Notes: generated by a model from the letters alone, not told the origin. A DNA stretch of 64,000 bases from Loigolactobacillus iwatensis (GCF_003950295.1 NZ_RHNP01000005.1:19425-83424), one strand, 5' to 3'; positions 19,829-29,234 are shown, counted from the first letter of the stretch. Translations and numbers: made by a program.

Positions 19829-19971
19829 ACTGGTTAACAAATGTATACTTTAAATGCTGTCGCCAAATTTACTGAAACGGGTATGATACAAAAGTAATTG
19901 TAATTTTGGCAATGCAGTAATTAGCGAATTGTTCCTGACTAACCAAAACTTACATGAAAGAATGACGACGA

Positions 19972-20637
19972 ATGGTATTAACTGATATTGAGTACTTAAT
20001 GAATTATTTAGATGAACACCACGTTCCGATAATTAACAAAAAACGACATACGTATCTCACTTACCATGGACTTGCCGAGCATTACACCTACATTTTGAAA
20101 CAAGGTATTATTAAAAATAGTATTATCCTGCAGGATGGTCGTGAATTTAATCTTTCTTACATCGTCAAACCCGACGTCATTTCGTTATTACGCGATGAGG
20201 TTTCAAAATACACTGATCAGCCATTTAATGTACGAATAGAATCAGACGAAGCAATGTTTTATCAAGTCGACCGCGTCACTTTTTGGAATTATGTCAACGC
20301 AAATTTGGAACTACAGAATTACGTTAAAAACTATTATCGAAAAAAGCTTTCCGAAAATATTTTCCGCTCACAACGAATGGTCATGAACGGAAAAAAGGGA
20401 GCTGTTTGTGCTTTTATCTATAGCCTAATTGATTTGTTTGGCCGCCAAGTCCCGGAAGGAATCCTGATTGATTTCATCGTCACTAACGATGATATTGCCG
20501 GTTTTTGCGGCATTAGTTCGCGTAGTAGCGTTAACCGAATGCTAAATGAACTCAAAAACGATGGTGCCCTTATCACTAAAAATCATAAATTTATTATTAC
20601 CGATATCAGCTACCTCATCGATCATATTGCTAATTAA
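19972..20637 (+). CDS. larR: LarR, Crp/Fnr-family regulator of lactate racemase
   Basis: A 221-residue protein with a cAMP-receptor-like N-terminal half and a C-terminal winged helix (NDDIAGFCGISSRSSVNRML at about 178-197). No cysteine cluster for an iron-sulfur centre is seen. In L. plantarum LarR activates the lar operon in response to the L-/D-lactate ratio. It is transcribed divergently from larA and heads the nickel transporter genes larMN-larQ-larO, starting 34 nt upstream of larMN. The ribosome site before its ATG is weak. Confidence 0.92.
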   Translation: MVLTDIEYLMNYLDEHHVPIINKKRHTYLTYHGLAEHYTYILKQGIIKNSIILQDGREFNLSYIVKPDVISLLRDEVSKYTDQPFNVRIESDEAMFYQVDRVTFWNYVNANLELQNYVKNYYRKKLSENIFRSQRMVMNGKKGAVCAFIYSLIDLFGRQVPEGILIDFIVTNDDIAGFCGISSRSSVNRMLNELKNDGALITKNHKFIITDISYLIDHIAN

Positions 20638-20670
20638 ACCTTAGTATTATTGGATAAGGAGTTTTCTAAA

Positions 20671-21663
20671 TTGCACATTCCCGATAATTATTTAAGTCCA
20701 ACAACGTGTGGAACACTAATCGCTGTTATGACACCAATTTGGACGGTTTCAGTTTTAAAAGTGAAGGCCCAAATTAAAGAAAAAAAAGAAACCATTCCAC
20801 TGCTAGGTGTGGCGGCTTCATTGGCCTTCTTAATCATGATGTTTAATTTACCGATCCCTGGCGGAACCACTGCCCACGCTGTTGGGGGAACTTTACTTGC
20901 CGTGTTATTAGGGCCTTGGGCGGCCTGTTTGGCACTTTCGATTACGTTACTCCTGCAAGCATTGCTATTTGGTGACGGTGGAATTTTAGCTTTTGGTGCT
21001 AACGCCTTTAATATGGCTTTCATCATGCCTTTTGTCGGTTACGCCTGCTATTTAATTGGCCGCCGATTACACCATGAAAAAATTGGTCTAGCCGTTGGTG
21101 CCTACGTTGGTATCAATCTCGCAGCTTTAGTTGCCGGAATTGAACTCGGTTTACAGCCACTTCTATTTCACAATCAGCAGGGAACACCGCTTTACTGTCC
21201 TTATGGATTGAATATTGCAGTCCCTGCCATGCTAACGGCCCATTTACTTATTGTTGGTTGGGTTGAGGCGGCTTTCACTGTCTTGGTCTTCCAATTTATC
21301 AAGAAGGCAGCGCCGGACAGTATTTATCATGCAGCAACTAAAAATACTAAAGTACACACTAAAGCAATTTACGGCCTATTAGCCGGCCTGGCCATCCTTT
21401 CGCCACTTGGTTTAATCGCTTCTGGAACGGCCTGGGGTGAGTGGAATAAAATGGAACTACAGCAACGTTTGCAGACCGCGCATCTGGCTACTCGTGCACC
21501 AAGTGGCATCAGTCATGGCTTTCAATTCAGCGCACTCTTTAATAACTACACTATTAAGGGTGTTCCACTGCCAATTGGATATATTTTATCTGCCGTAACC
21601 GTCCTACTTATCTTTTTTCTATTCGTTCGGGTGATTCGTTATGATCAAAACAAAGATAGTTGA
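20671..21663 (+). CDS. larMN: LarMN, nickel ECF transporter substrate-binding membrane component (CbiM type)
   Basis: A 330-residue membrane protein combining CbiM and a CbiN-like C-terminal part. The real N-terminus should be M-H-I-P, because Met1-His2 contribute to metal binding in CbiM proteins. This requires the TTG at 20671, which has AAGGAG 9-10 nt upstream. An earlier in-frame TTG at 20650 would bury this signature. Other CbiM features are LPIPGGTTAHAVGGTLLAVL and FGDGGILAFGANAFNMA. It supplies nickel for the LarA cofactor. Confidence 0.93.
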   Translation: MHIPDNYLSPTTCGTLIAVMTPIWTVSVLKVKAQIKEKKETIPLLGVAASLAFLIMMFNLPIPGGTTAHAVGGTLLAVLLGPWAACLALSITLLLQALLFGDGGILAFGANAFNMAFIMPFVGYACYLIGRRLHHEKIGLAVGAYVGINLAALVAGIELGLQPLLFHNQQGTPLYCPYGLNIAVPAMLTAHLLIVGWVEAAFTVLVFQFIKKAAPDSIYHAATKNTKVHTKAIYGLLAGLAILSPLGLIASGTAWGEWNKMELQQRLQTAHLATRAPSGISHGFQFSALFNNYTIKGVPLPIGYILSAVTVLLIFFLFVRVIRYDQNKDS

Positions 21664-22462
21664 ACTGCCAAGCTGGCTGCAAGAAACGCGTGTTGTAGCC
21701 CCTAAACGAAATGGTCATTCCTTTCTACAGCAAAACAGCCAACGATTAAGTCAGTTATTACAGCGTTTTGCACAGGAGGCTGACATTAGGCACCAACCCC
21801 TTGAAGAATGGTTAGCGCCGCAAGTTAAATTATTAACCACTTTGAGCACTGTTTTATTAATTTCTTTAAATCAGAATCCATTTATAGCGTGGTTAATTTT
21901 AGTTTGTAATCTGGGCCTACTGGTAATATTACCGCCCGCTTACTTAAAAAAAATCATCCGCCAAACAGTCATCAGTAGTTTATTTGCTGAGCTGCTCGTT
22001 TTGCCAAGTATTCTGCTACTTCCTGGACAAAATTCACTATTTTTCTTTGGCCGAACTTGTCTAATTCTATTAAATCTTAGTTACTACCGGACAACGACAA
22101 CCTTTACGGCGCTTATAACTGCTCTTAAACAACTACACTGCCCTAATAGTTTAATCTTCACTGTTGCTATCACCATCACCTACTTAAAACTACTGGGTGA
22201 ATACTTATTAAATCTATTGGAGGCCATCACTCTGCGCTCAGTGGGTAAAACGGCCCACCCATACCAAACGATCGGCCAGCTTTTTGGTATACTTTACTTA
22301 AAGACCCACGATTATGCTTTGGCCTTATACGCCGCAATGGAAGCACGCGGTTTTACTGGCGATTATCAAAAGGAAACTAGGTCTATTCACCACTGGCGCG
22401 ATAATCTAGTTTTGTTACTGGATGCCACTTTATTCGGTCTACTATTCTTTTTAGGGAGCTAA
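21641..22462 (+). CDS. larQ: LarQ, transmembrane component of nickel ECF transporter
   Basis: A 273-residue CbiQ-family T-component. Several hydrophobic helices precede the C-terminal coupling motif AMEARGFTGDY, typical of the ATPase-contacting region. It overlaps the end of larMN by 23 nt, so translation is coupled. Confidence 0.92.
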   Translation: MIKTKIVELPSWLQETRVVAPKRNGHSFLQQNSQRLSQLLQRFAQEADIRHQPLEEWLAPQVKLLTTLSTVLLISLNQNPFIAWLILVCNLGLLVILPPAYLKKIIRQTVISSLFAELLVLPSILLLPGQNSLFFFGRTCLILLNLSYYRTTTTFTALITALKQLHCPNSLIFTVAITITYLKLLGEYLLNLLEAITLRSVGKTAHPYQTIGQLFGILYLKTHDYALALYAAMEARGFTGDYQKETRSIHHWRDNLVLLLDATLFGLLFFLGS

Positions 22463-22467
22463 TTTTA

Positions 22468-23193
22468 ATGTTAACTGTGCAACACTTAAACTATCATTAT
22501 CCAACTACTTGCGGCCTAAACGACATTAATCTACAAATCAAGGCCGGTGAATTTGTTTGTTTCATGGGTCCCAACGGTTCCGGTAAATCGACGCTGTTTA
22601 ACATTCTAAGCGGCCTAAAAATAGCTAGTAGTGGTGATTACTATTTCAACGACGCATTAATTGATGCAGCTTTCTTAAAAAATGCTAAAAGACGGCAAAC
22701 GTTCCACCAACAGATTGGTTTTGTCTTTCAAAATAGTGACGTTCAATTATTTAACCTAACCGTAGCCGATGAGGTCGCTTTTGGTCCGAAACAGCTAGCC
22801 CTGTCAGCGGCCGAAATTGAACAACGGGTTACGGATTGCCTAAGGTTAACTGGCTGTAGTGAATTCCGCGATCGTGTGCCTTACCATCTTTCTGGAGGTG
22901 AGAAAAAACGTGTCGCTTTGGCCAGTGCCTTAGCTCTTAATCCTAGTGTTTTAATCTTAGATGAACCACTGAACGGCCTAACACCAATCGCACAACAACA
23001 AATGTTGGATTTATTAATCCAACTCAATCAGGCCGGAAAAACAATTTTGATTGCCAGCCATGATTACAATCAAATCAAACAGTGTGCTAGTCGCTTTGTT
23101 ATTTTTAACGAACAACATAAAATTGTTCATGATTTGAGTGCTACTGATTTAACGACTATGCCAGAATTAGGTCAAAAACTTACTTTAATTTAA
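22468..23193 (+). CDS. larO: LarO, ATPase of nickel ECF transporter
   Basis: A 241-residue ABC ATPase of the CbiO type. It has Walker A GPNGSGKST (about 34-42), Q-loop FVFQNSD, signature LSGGEKKRVALA and Walker B VLILDEPLNGL followed by the switch His in ASHDY. It energises LarMN-LarQ nickel uptake. It starts 5 nt after larQ. Confidence 0.95.
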   Translation: MLTVQHLNYHYPTTCGLNDINLQIKAGEFVCFMGPNGSGKSTLFNILSGLKIASSGDYYFNDALIDAAFLKNAKRRQTFHQQIGFVFQNSDVQLFNLTVADEVAFGPKQLALSAAEIEQRVTDCLRLTGCSEFRDRVPYHLSGGEKKRVALASALALNPSVLILDEPLNGLTPIAQQQMLDLLIQLNQAGKTILIASHDYNQIKQCASRFVIFNEQHKIVHDLSATDLTTMPELGQKLTLI

Positions 23194-23216
23194 ATATACT
23201 TATGGGGGAATTAATT

Positions 23217-23453
23217 ATGAATATGAACATAAACAACGAAATTCATCGTGGTTGGAACAAACGAATCGTGACCGGCAAAACATTGGCTGAATGTGATGAG
23301 AAATTAGTCACGTACTTGAATAAACAAGATTACGGTAGTGGCGAATTTGTTGTTTTACATGAAAATGACGGTACCAATCAAAATTCTGGTTACCCACTAC
23401 CAGACGGTGATCTTTGTTACATCAGCTTTTTGATTTATAATAGCCGCCTTTAG
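23217..23453 (+). CDS. Small uncharacterised protein after larO
   Basis: 78 residues, soluble and mildly acidic, with no domain I recognise. It ends with GDLCYISFLIYNSRL. The start at 23217 is chosen because GGGGGAA (23204-23210) fits that ATG, while the ATG at 23202 overlaps the site. It follows larO by 23 nt on the same strand and lies before the terminators, so it may be the last gene of the larR-larMNQO transcript. A role in nickel or lactate physiology is only inferred from position. Confidence 0.65.
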   Translation: MNMNINNEIHRGWNKRIVTGKTLAECDEKLVTYLNKQDYGSGEFVVLHENDGTNQNSGYPLPDGDLCYISFLIYNSRL

Positions 23454-23460
23454 GCTAAAA

Positions 23461-23485
23461 AGTGTTGCGAAAAGCGTTTAGATTA
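23461..23485 (+). repeat. Dispersed short repeat, copy 2
   Basis: AGTGTTGCGAAAAGCG followed by TTTAGATTA. It matches copy 1 at 16315-16339 and the inverted copy at 55753-55778, and here immediately precedes a large hairpin. Confidence 0.5.
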
Positions 23486-23489
23486 AAAT

Positions 23490-23549
23490 AATCACTAACA
23501 ATAGGTTCCAAGGTTGCTTAACAGCCTTGGGGCCTATTTATTAGTGATT
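23490..23549 (+). terminator. Large hairpin after the nickel transporter genes
   Basis: Outer arms AATCACTAA/TTAGTGATT (23490-23498 with 23541-23549) enclose an inner stem built from AATAGGTTCCAAGG and CCTTGGGGCCTATT. It probably ends the larR-larMNQO transcript. Confidence 0.6.
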
Positions 23550-23579
23550 AATTAAGCGCGCTTGATTACGCGCTTAATT
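23550..23579. terminator. Bidirectional terminator
   Basis: A perfect 11-bp dyad AATTAAGCGCG/CGCGCTTAATT with an 8-nt loop, followed by TTTTAT. It lies between the convergent lar transporter operon and the YczE-like gene. Confidence 0.75.
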
Positions 23580-23610
23580 TTATATAATGACAGCTTTTGC
23601 TTATTTATGA

Positions 23611-24267
23611 TCAAATATCTACGTGGTGTTTGAGACTTGGAAAAACGTGTTGGTCAGACCAATTCATTATCGCACCTTGAGCTACTAACGCTAAAATTGT
23701 GCCGAAACCAATCGCCTTAAGTTGGCCAGTTGCAATAAATGAAATTATCGTAATCATAATTGGTGGCGTATAGCTTGCCCATTGTCCTAAGATTGCTGAT
23801 CCTTTAAGGTACTTAAAGCGAAGAATATAGGACAAATCGTCATTAGGGTGCATTAGAATATTCGAGCGTTGGTAGATCGACACAGCCGCGGCCACTGTGA
23901 GAATACCAAGAACATCTAAAATAATGCGGACACCAAGCCCTAAATGAGGGACACCTAGCCAATCCCATGCCGTCGTCATTATTTGGACTAAATAGCTAAA
24001 GGGCACAATATAAAGTAAATTAGAAAAAAAGCGGCGCCGATCAAAGTGGCCCAGCAACAGTTGATTAACCAGTGTAATAACGATCCCGTAGACAAATAAA
24101 GTTGTGCCCAATGAGACATGAATCCAATTGGCTAAGTTAACCGAGGACCCTGTCCAAACTGCACTCCCTAAATTAGTAGAAATTGTTAAGGCGTTGCCGG
24201 TAGCGTTCATTAAAATTGAAAGAACTAAAAAATCCATTCTTTGGTGAAAATCTTTCATTTTAACCAC
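23611..24267 (-). CDS. YczE/YitT-like integral membrane protein
   Basis: About 218 residues with five to six hydrophobic segments and the family-typical opening MNATGNALTISTNLGSAVW. YczE-type proteins are widespread in Firmicutes with poorly defined function. The start is set at the GTG at 24267, because the only good ribosome site (AGGGGAG) is 8 nt upstream of it. The TTG at 24276 is too close and the ATG at 24258 too far. It is a single gene between terminators. Confidence 0.75.
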   Translation of the reverse strand: MVKMKDFHQRMDFLVLSILMNATGNALTISTNLGSAVWTGSSVNLANWIHVSLGTTLFVYGIVITLVNQLLLGHFDRRRFFSNLLYIVPFSYLVQIMTTAWDWLGVPHLGLGVRIILDVLGILTVAAAVSIYQRSNILMHPNDDLSYILRFKYLKGSAILGQWASYTPPIMITIISFIATGQLKAIGFGTILALVAQGAIMNWSDQHVFPSLKHHVDI

Positions 24268-24597
24268 ACTAGTCAAGCTCCCCTACTAATTAATTTAACT
24301 TTCTTTATTAACTATATAACTATTTAGAACTAGTGACAAAGCAATCTAATTTCCGAACATCTTCCTGTCAATCAAGACCAGTATATTTTAAGGAACATAC
24401 TTTAAGTTGTGTGAGATAATAGCTCAATCAAAATTATCGAATACGAACGTTACATTGGTGCTAGTAGGATTAATTTCCCGGGAAATATTGTATTTTACCG
24501 CAATCCTCAAAATTGAATATTTCTTAAAAACTAAGTAAAATACCCTTAGATGAGGTAACAATTATTTGAATAAGTTATTTCTTAAATGGAGACTATC

Positions 24598-25131
24598 ATG
24601 GAACAAGTTGACAAACGTATTTTAAAAACCAAAACTAAAATCGATTCCACCCTATTTGCTCTCTGTAAAAAGAAAGTTAATTTTGAAACCCTAAGTGCAC
24701 CTAAATTAGCAAAAATTGCCGGAATTTCCCGGCAAACTTTTTACCGTTACTACTTATCACCGAAACAAGTAATCGTTACAATGATCGACAAACATCTCAG
24801 TGAATTTCAAAAAGATTTTCGACTTCAAGGCTTAACCGCCCGGAGCATGACTGCCCAACTCATGAAAACCTGGCAACAGCGTGCCGAAGTCTTTGAACTA
24901 GTCGAGTGGTCAAATACCCGCCAAGAATTTATTCAACGCCTATCGCTCTTCAATCAAAATATTGCTCACCAAAATAAAATTACGTTAATCGATGAAGTGG
25001 CCATTTGTAATGTTTACGCCGCAGCAACTTACATGTTTTTACGCGCCTATGTATTGGATAATGCATGGTCTGAAAATGAAGCGACTGACTTGTTTCTGCA
25101 CCTTACCAATAATTTAGATAAAATTTTTTAG
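24598..25131 (+). CDS. TetR-family transcriptional regulator
   Basis: About 177 residues. The N-terminal helix-turn-helix contains LAKIAGISRQTFYRYY near residues 39-54. The C-terminal ligand domain is variable. The ATG at 24598 is preferred over 24586 because GGAG lies between them. It lies 85 nt upstream of, and in the same direction as, the amidohydrolase gene. The sequence TTAGATGAGGT before it recurs before that gene, so both may share expression signals. It probably controls the decarboxylase. Confidence 0.85.
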   Translation: MEQVDKRILKTKTKIDSTLFALCKKKVNFETLSAPKLAKIAGISRQTFYRYYLSPKQVIVTMIDKHLSEFQKDFRLQGLTARSMTAQLMKTWQQRAEVFELVEWSNTRQEFIQRLSLFNQNIAHQNKITLIDEVAICNVYAAATYMFLRAYVLDNAWSENEATDLFLHLTNNLDKIF

Positions 25132-25216
25132 TTACGCAACTTATTGGCTAATTCGGTCCATAACTTCCGTTTTAATCTCGCTATACTGTACTTAAATCTT
25201 AGATGAGGTGAATATT

Positions 25217-26245
25217 ATGAAATTAATTACAACAGAAGAACATATCAGTACAGCTTACGCAAATAAGGCAATCATGGACTACATGAAAACACAACCTTCC
25301 GATCCTAAGGCCTTACAAGAATTTGGTCGTTCGTTTGCAGAAGGTCTTGTCGCTTATGCAGTAACGCCGGAAGAAATGCAGGATCTAGATACAAAACGAC
25401 TTCAGTATATGGATAAAAACGGCATTGATATGCAAATTCTTTCGTATGGTGACGCCAGTACCAATCCAGATATGCTACCAGCAGAACAGTCCATTCCGTT
25501 AACGAAAAGAATTAATGATGACATTGCGGCTACTGTAAAACGCCATCCAGATCGTTACCTTGGCTTTGCAACTTTACCGGTTTCTGATCCCAAGGCAGCC
25601 GCACAAGAACTGAAACGTTCCGTAACTGAATTAGGCTTACAAGGCGCCTTGTTATTAGGTACTGCTAGAGGTGGTCACTTTTTGGATGAACCACAATTTT
25701 TACCAATCTTTGAAATGGCAGCAAAACTCGACGTGCCACTTTATATTCACCCTTCGATGCCCTCAGAAACCATTCGTAAAACCTATTATAGTGACATGAA
25801 TCCGATTGGCTTTAACGCCATCATGGCAACACCAGGCTGGGGTTGGCACATGGAAGCTGGCCTGCACGTTACGCGCTTAATTTTATCTGGATTATTCGAT
25901 AAGTTTCCAAACCTAAAATTAATTTCTGGCCACTGGGGTGAATTTGTACCTTATTTCTTGGAACGTTTAGACGACGCAACTACGCCAGTTGTTGGTAATC
26001 CATTAGCACACCCAGTCTCTTATTATTACAAAAAGAACGTCTACGTTACGCCTAGTGGTATGTTTACTTGGCCACAAATGCAGTTAGTTCTCACTGAAAT
26101 GGGTGCGGATCACGTCTTATGGGCGCAGGATTATCCTTACGTTAAGGGTAACGCCGAAGATTTTCTTGCCAACACAGCAATTTCGGCAAATGACAAAGAA
26201 AAAATTGCCCACGGAAATATCGAAAAATTGTTGAAATTAAAGTAA
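25217..26245 (+). CDS. Amidohydrolase-family decarboxylase (ACMSD / 2,3-dihydroxybenzoate decarboxylase type)
   Basis: A 342-residue TIM-barrel protein of the amidohydrolase_2 family. The metal site has the ExH form (TTEEHIS near residue 5) rather than HxH. The further ligands are the His in PLYIHPSMP and the Asp in LWAQDYPY. This combination is typical of 2,3-dihydroxybenzoate/gamma-resorcylate-type non-oxidative aromatic acid decarboxylases. The substrate is unknown, and hydrolase activity is possible. The start is the ATG at 25217 with TGAGGTG upstream. Confidence 0.82.
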   Translation: MKLITTEEHISTAYANKAIMDYMKTQPSDPKALQEFGRSFAEGLVAYAVTPEEMQDLDTKRLQYMDKNGIDMQILSYGDASTNPDMLPAEQSIPLTKRINDDIAATVKRHPDRYLGFATLPVSDPKAAAQELKRSVTELGLQGALLLGTARGGHFLDEPQFLPIFEMAAKLDVPLYIHPSMPSETIRKTYYSDMNPIGFNAIMATPGWGWHMEAGLHVTRLILSGLFDKFPNLKLISGHWGEFVPYFLERLDDATTPVVGNPLAHPVSYYYKKNVYVTPSGMFTWPQMQLVLTEMGADHVLWAQDYPYVKGNAEDFLANTAISANDKEKIAHGNIEKLLKLK

Positions 26246-26283
26246 TATTGCACCACACGTTAAAAAAATACTATTAAATTTTA

Positions 26284-26370
26284 CTAAAACAGGACAAATA
26301 GTCTGTTGTCTTGAAAGTTACCCATTTTCAACGGGGTAGCTTTCAACAGCTACTATTTGTCCTGTTTTAG
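26284..26370. terminator. Long bidirectional hairpin terminator
   Basis: Outer arms of 19 bp pair perfectly (26284-26302 with 26352-26370). Inner arms CTGTTG/CAACAG and TGAAAG/CTTTCA continue the stem. It separates the convergent decarboxylase and ABC transporter genes. Confidence 0.8.
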
Positions 26371-26375
26371 ATCAT

Positions 26376-27848
26376 TTATTCTGTTGCCGGGTGCCGTAAA
26401 CGATTTTCGTAATGCCGAAGCACCCTTGATAAACTGAAGGTCATGATGAAGTAAAGGATCATGGCAATCACAATTGGAATAACCCCTTTATAGGTATCAG
26501 CCTGCACAATTCGTAACTGGTAAATTAAATCAGTTACACCGATAATTGAAACAATCGAAGTTTCCTTAATTAATGAAATAAATTCGTTGCCAAGTGCCGG
26601 CCAGATATTCGCTAAAGCTTGTGGGAAGACAACGTACCGCATCGTCGAGCCGTGGCTCAATCCCAGGCTCCGGGCCGCTTCTACTTGCCCTTTAGCCACA
26701 GAATTAATGCCGCCACGAATTATTTCACTAACGTAGGCACCACTATTTAAAGCAACCGCAATTGTTCCGGCGATTAAAGCTGGTATGTTTACAAAAACAC
26801 CAATCCCAAAGTAGACGAACATAATCTGCACCATTAACGGCGTGCCACGAACAAATTCAACGTAGGCCGTTGCTAGTGCCCGCAATATTTTAATGTGCCC
26901 CAATCGAATTAAGGCTAGTAAAACACCTAGTAAAACGCCAATGATCACTGCAACTAATGAAATTCCTAATGTGTACAGAACACCCTTTGCAAAATAGCTC
27001 CAGTAATGCAGCATCGACGTATTTTGTGTATTAACTTTCATGTAACTGCCAGCGGTAACTAAGTACTCTTTTTGAATCAAATTTTGCTGTTTAATCGTAC
27101 TAAGTGACTTATTAATCGCTAGCCGCAGTGAAGTTGATCCCTTCGGCAAAGCAATTGCGTTACCGGCCTCTGCCTTACTGGTCTTAAAGTGTCCTTTCAA
27201 AGCGATTAAGTCAGGATCATTTTTAGCGTAAGCGGTTGCTGAAGCTTCATCCTTGGCAACACCGTCGACTTTATGGGTTTTTAACGCCAAAATGAGATCA
27301 GAGGCATTATCCATTCCGACAACCTTGATACCTGGCATCTGCTTTTTGGCCTGATCGTACTGTAAAGTCCCTGTCTCAGCACCAATTTTTTTGCTCCGAA
27401 AAGAATCTTTATTATGGTAAAGGCCTTTGTCCGCCTTATTAATCAAAATATCCTGACCACCAGAATAATAAACATTACTAAAATCAACGTTCTTTCGCCG
27501 TTCTGGTGTCGGGCTCATACCAGACAAAATCATATCAACCTTGCCCGTTTCTAGTGCCACCAACAATGAGTCAAAGGACATCTTCTTGATCACTAATTTT
27601 ACGCCCAAATCGTGCGCAATTTTTTTACCAATTTCAATATCCATCCCAACAATTTTTTCTTTACCGTTTTTGTTTATCTGAAATTCATACGGTGGGTAGT
27701 TCGGCGAGTTACCCATCACCAACGTTCCTTTTCTTTGGATTCGCGCCAAAGAATCATCCGTTGCGGCCTGTGCAGGTTGTTGCACAATTCCCCCGAGCCC
27801 CATAAATATTAAACAAATAACCAAAAATAACTGCAGCCCTTTTTTCAT
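26376..27848 (-). CDS. Amino-acid ABC transporter, fused substrate-binding protein and permease
   Basis: 490 residues. A signal peptide (about 1-29) precedes a family 3 solute-binding domain (about 35-265, with the SGMSPTPERRKNVDFS segment). A polar amino acid permease domain follows (about 280-490, with the EAA loop EAARSLGLSHGSTMRYVVFP). Such GlnH-GlnP fusions import glutamine, glutamate or related amino acids together with a separate ATPase. No ATPase gene lies beside it: ribokinase is upstream and a terminator follows. It must use a partner encoded elsewhere. Confidence 0.92.
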   Translation of the reverse strand: MKKGLQLFLVICLIFMGLGGIVQQPAQAATDDSLARIQRKGTLVMGNSPNYPPYEFQINKNGKEKIVGMDIEIGKKIAHDLGVKLVIKKMSFDSLLVALETGKVDMILSGMSPTPERRKNVDFSNVYYSGGQDILINKADKGLYHNKDSFRSKKIGAETGTLQYDQAKKQMPGIKVVGMDNASDLILALKTHKVDGVAKDEASATAYAKNDPDLIALKGHFKTSKAEAGNAIALPKGSTSLRLAINKSLSTIKQQNLIQKEYLVTAGSYMKVNTQNTSMLHYWSYFAKGVLYTLGISLVAVIIGVLLGVLLALIRLGHIKILRALATAYVEFVRGTPLMVQIMFVYFGIGVFVNIPALIAGTIAVALNSGAYVSEIIRGGINSVAKGQVEAARSLGLSHGSTMRYVVFPQALANIWPALGNEFISLIKETSIVSIIGVTDLIYQLRIVQADTYKGVIPIVIAMILYFIMTFSLSRVLRHYENRLRHPATE

Positions 27849-27978
27849 TTCATTCGCTCCATCAATCAGAATACCATTATTATACGTCCGATTAATTATT
27901 TATTCAATTATTATTCATAATTTTCAAGCGTTTAAATCTAAATTCAGTTTAATTAGAAAAAATACTATTTTTGATCAT

Positions 27979-28016
27979 AAAAAAGCCGACAACAAAATTA
28001 GTTTTTATCGTCGGTC
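27979..28016 (-). terminator. Terminator of ribokinase gene
   Basis: On the minus strand CCGACGATAAAA pairs with the TTTTGTTGTCGG side, followed by CTTTTTTATG, just after the rbsK stop. Confidence 0.7.
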
Positions 28017-28026
28017 TCTTATTTAA

Positions 28027-28953
28027 TTAAAACAACAACGCATCAACCTCAGCCTTAGTTGGAATTGAATCCATCGCTCCTGCTCGTTGAATGGTTAAGG
28101 AGGATGCCGCGTTAGCAAAATCGATTGCCGCCTTAGCGTTACTAAGATCCTTATTTAAAACGGCTGCCATTGCTCCGATAAAGGTATCACCGGCAGCCGT
28201 TGTATCGACTGGCCGGGCAACTTTATGTGCCGCAACGACGCCAGTTTGAGCGGCGATATTATAATAGACACCCTTAGAACCTAAGGTAATCAATGTATTG
28301 GGAATTCCTTTGGCCTGAAAAGTGGCAGTAATTGCCGTGAAATCAGCCTCTGTCACTGCCTTATGTCCGGTTAAAGTTGCGGCCTCCGTTTCATTAGGCG
28401 TGATGATGTCCGTTAATTTCAATAGCTCATCTGGTACTGGTTTATTGGCAGGTGCTGGGTTTAAAATTGTCAGCACACCAGCTTCTTTAGCAATTTTAAA
28501 GGTTGCGATAATGGGCTCAAAATTAGTCTCTAGTTGAGCGATCACAATATCGGATTGCCTAATTCTGTCCGCAGCAGTTTCAATGGCCGCATCGCTAACT
28601 AACTTGTTGGCACCACCTTCAACCATAATCGTATTATGACCATCAGGCTCCAAAATAATAAAAGCCTGGCCAGTATTTTTGCCATCAAGCGCGCTGATTG
28701 CGCTGACATCAATACCTTCAGCCTTGCATTTACTAATCAACATTCTCCCGGCAGCATCGTTACCCGTCGCACCAATAAAATGAACTTGAGCACCTAATCG
28801 CGCCGCAGCAACAGCCTGATTTGCTCCCTTACCACCAGCTGCCTGAGTACTAGCCCTTAACAAACCAAGTGTTTCTCCTTGAGTCGGAATATGTTCAACG
28901 GGAATATGAATATCCAAATTCAAACTGCCAATAACTGTAATATTCTTTGCCAT
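28027..28953 (-). CDS. rbsK: Ribokinase
   Basis: A 308-residue PfkB-family sugar kinase. The N-terminal signature GGKGANQAVAAARLGA is at about 42-57. The C-terminal DTTAAGDTFIGAMAAVL carries the catalytic Asp and anion hole. It phosphorylates ribose to ribose-5-phosphate. No ribose transporter or RbsR gene is adjacent. Expression may be controlled through a palindrome at 29023-29038. Confidence 0.92.
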   Translation of the reverse strand: MAKNITVIGSLNLDIHIPVEHIPTQGETLGLLRASTQAAGGKGANQAVAAARLGAQVHFIGATGNDAAGRMLISKCKAEGIDVSAISALDGKNTGQAFIILEPDGHNTIMVEGGANKLVSDAAIETAADRIRQSDIVIAQLETNFEPIIATFKIAKEAGVLTILNPAPANKPVPDELLKLTDIITPNETEAATLTGHKAVTEADFTAITATFQAKGIPNTLITLGSKGVYYNIAAQTGVVAAHKVARPVDTTAAGDTFIGAMAAVLNKDLSNAKAAIDFANAASSLTIQRAGAMDSIPTKAEVDALLF

Positions 28954-29022
28954 AATTACGTTCTCCTTTTGAGTTGATTGCGTAAAACATTTTAGCTGAA
29001 ATGTGCCCCGTAATACGGACTC

Positions 29023-29038
29023 TGAACGCTAAGCGTCA
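29023..29038. promoter_or_regulatory. Palindrome upstream of rbsK
   Basis: TGAACGCTAAGCGTCA contains the perfect 11-bp core ACGCTTAGCGT on the minus strand, 70-85 nt upstream of the rbsK start. A LacI-type operator (for example RbsR) is possible, but the regulator is not in the window. Confidence 0.35.
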
Positions 29039-29234
29039 CATCCATGTTTATTCATTTTATCAGTTCTATCACGACATCATGCATCTGCATAAAGTTTATG
29101 CCTTTTAATCTAAGGACTCAATATTTTCATCCGTTTCATTAAAGGTAGACCGGCCTTTTATAATTATTTTAACTAATCTAAGTCTAGTGCAATTAAGGCT
29201 TCCTTGAAAAATTACTCAAAAACGCGTAATATGT

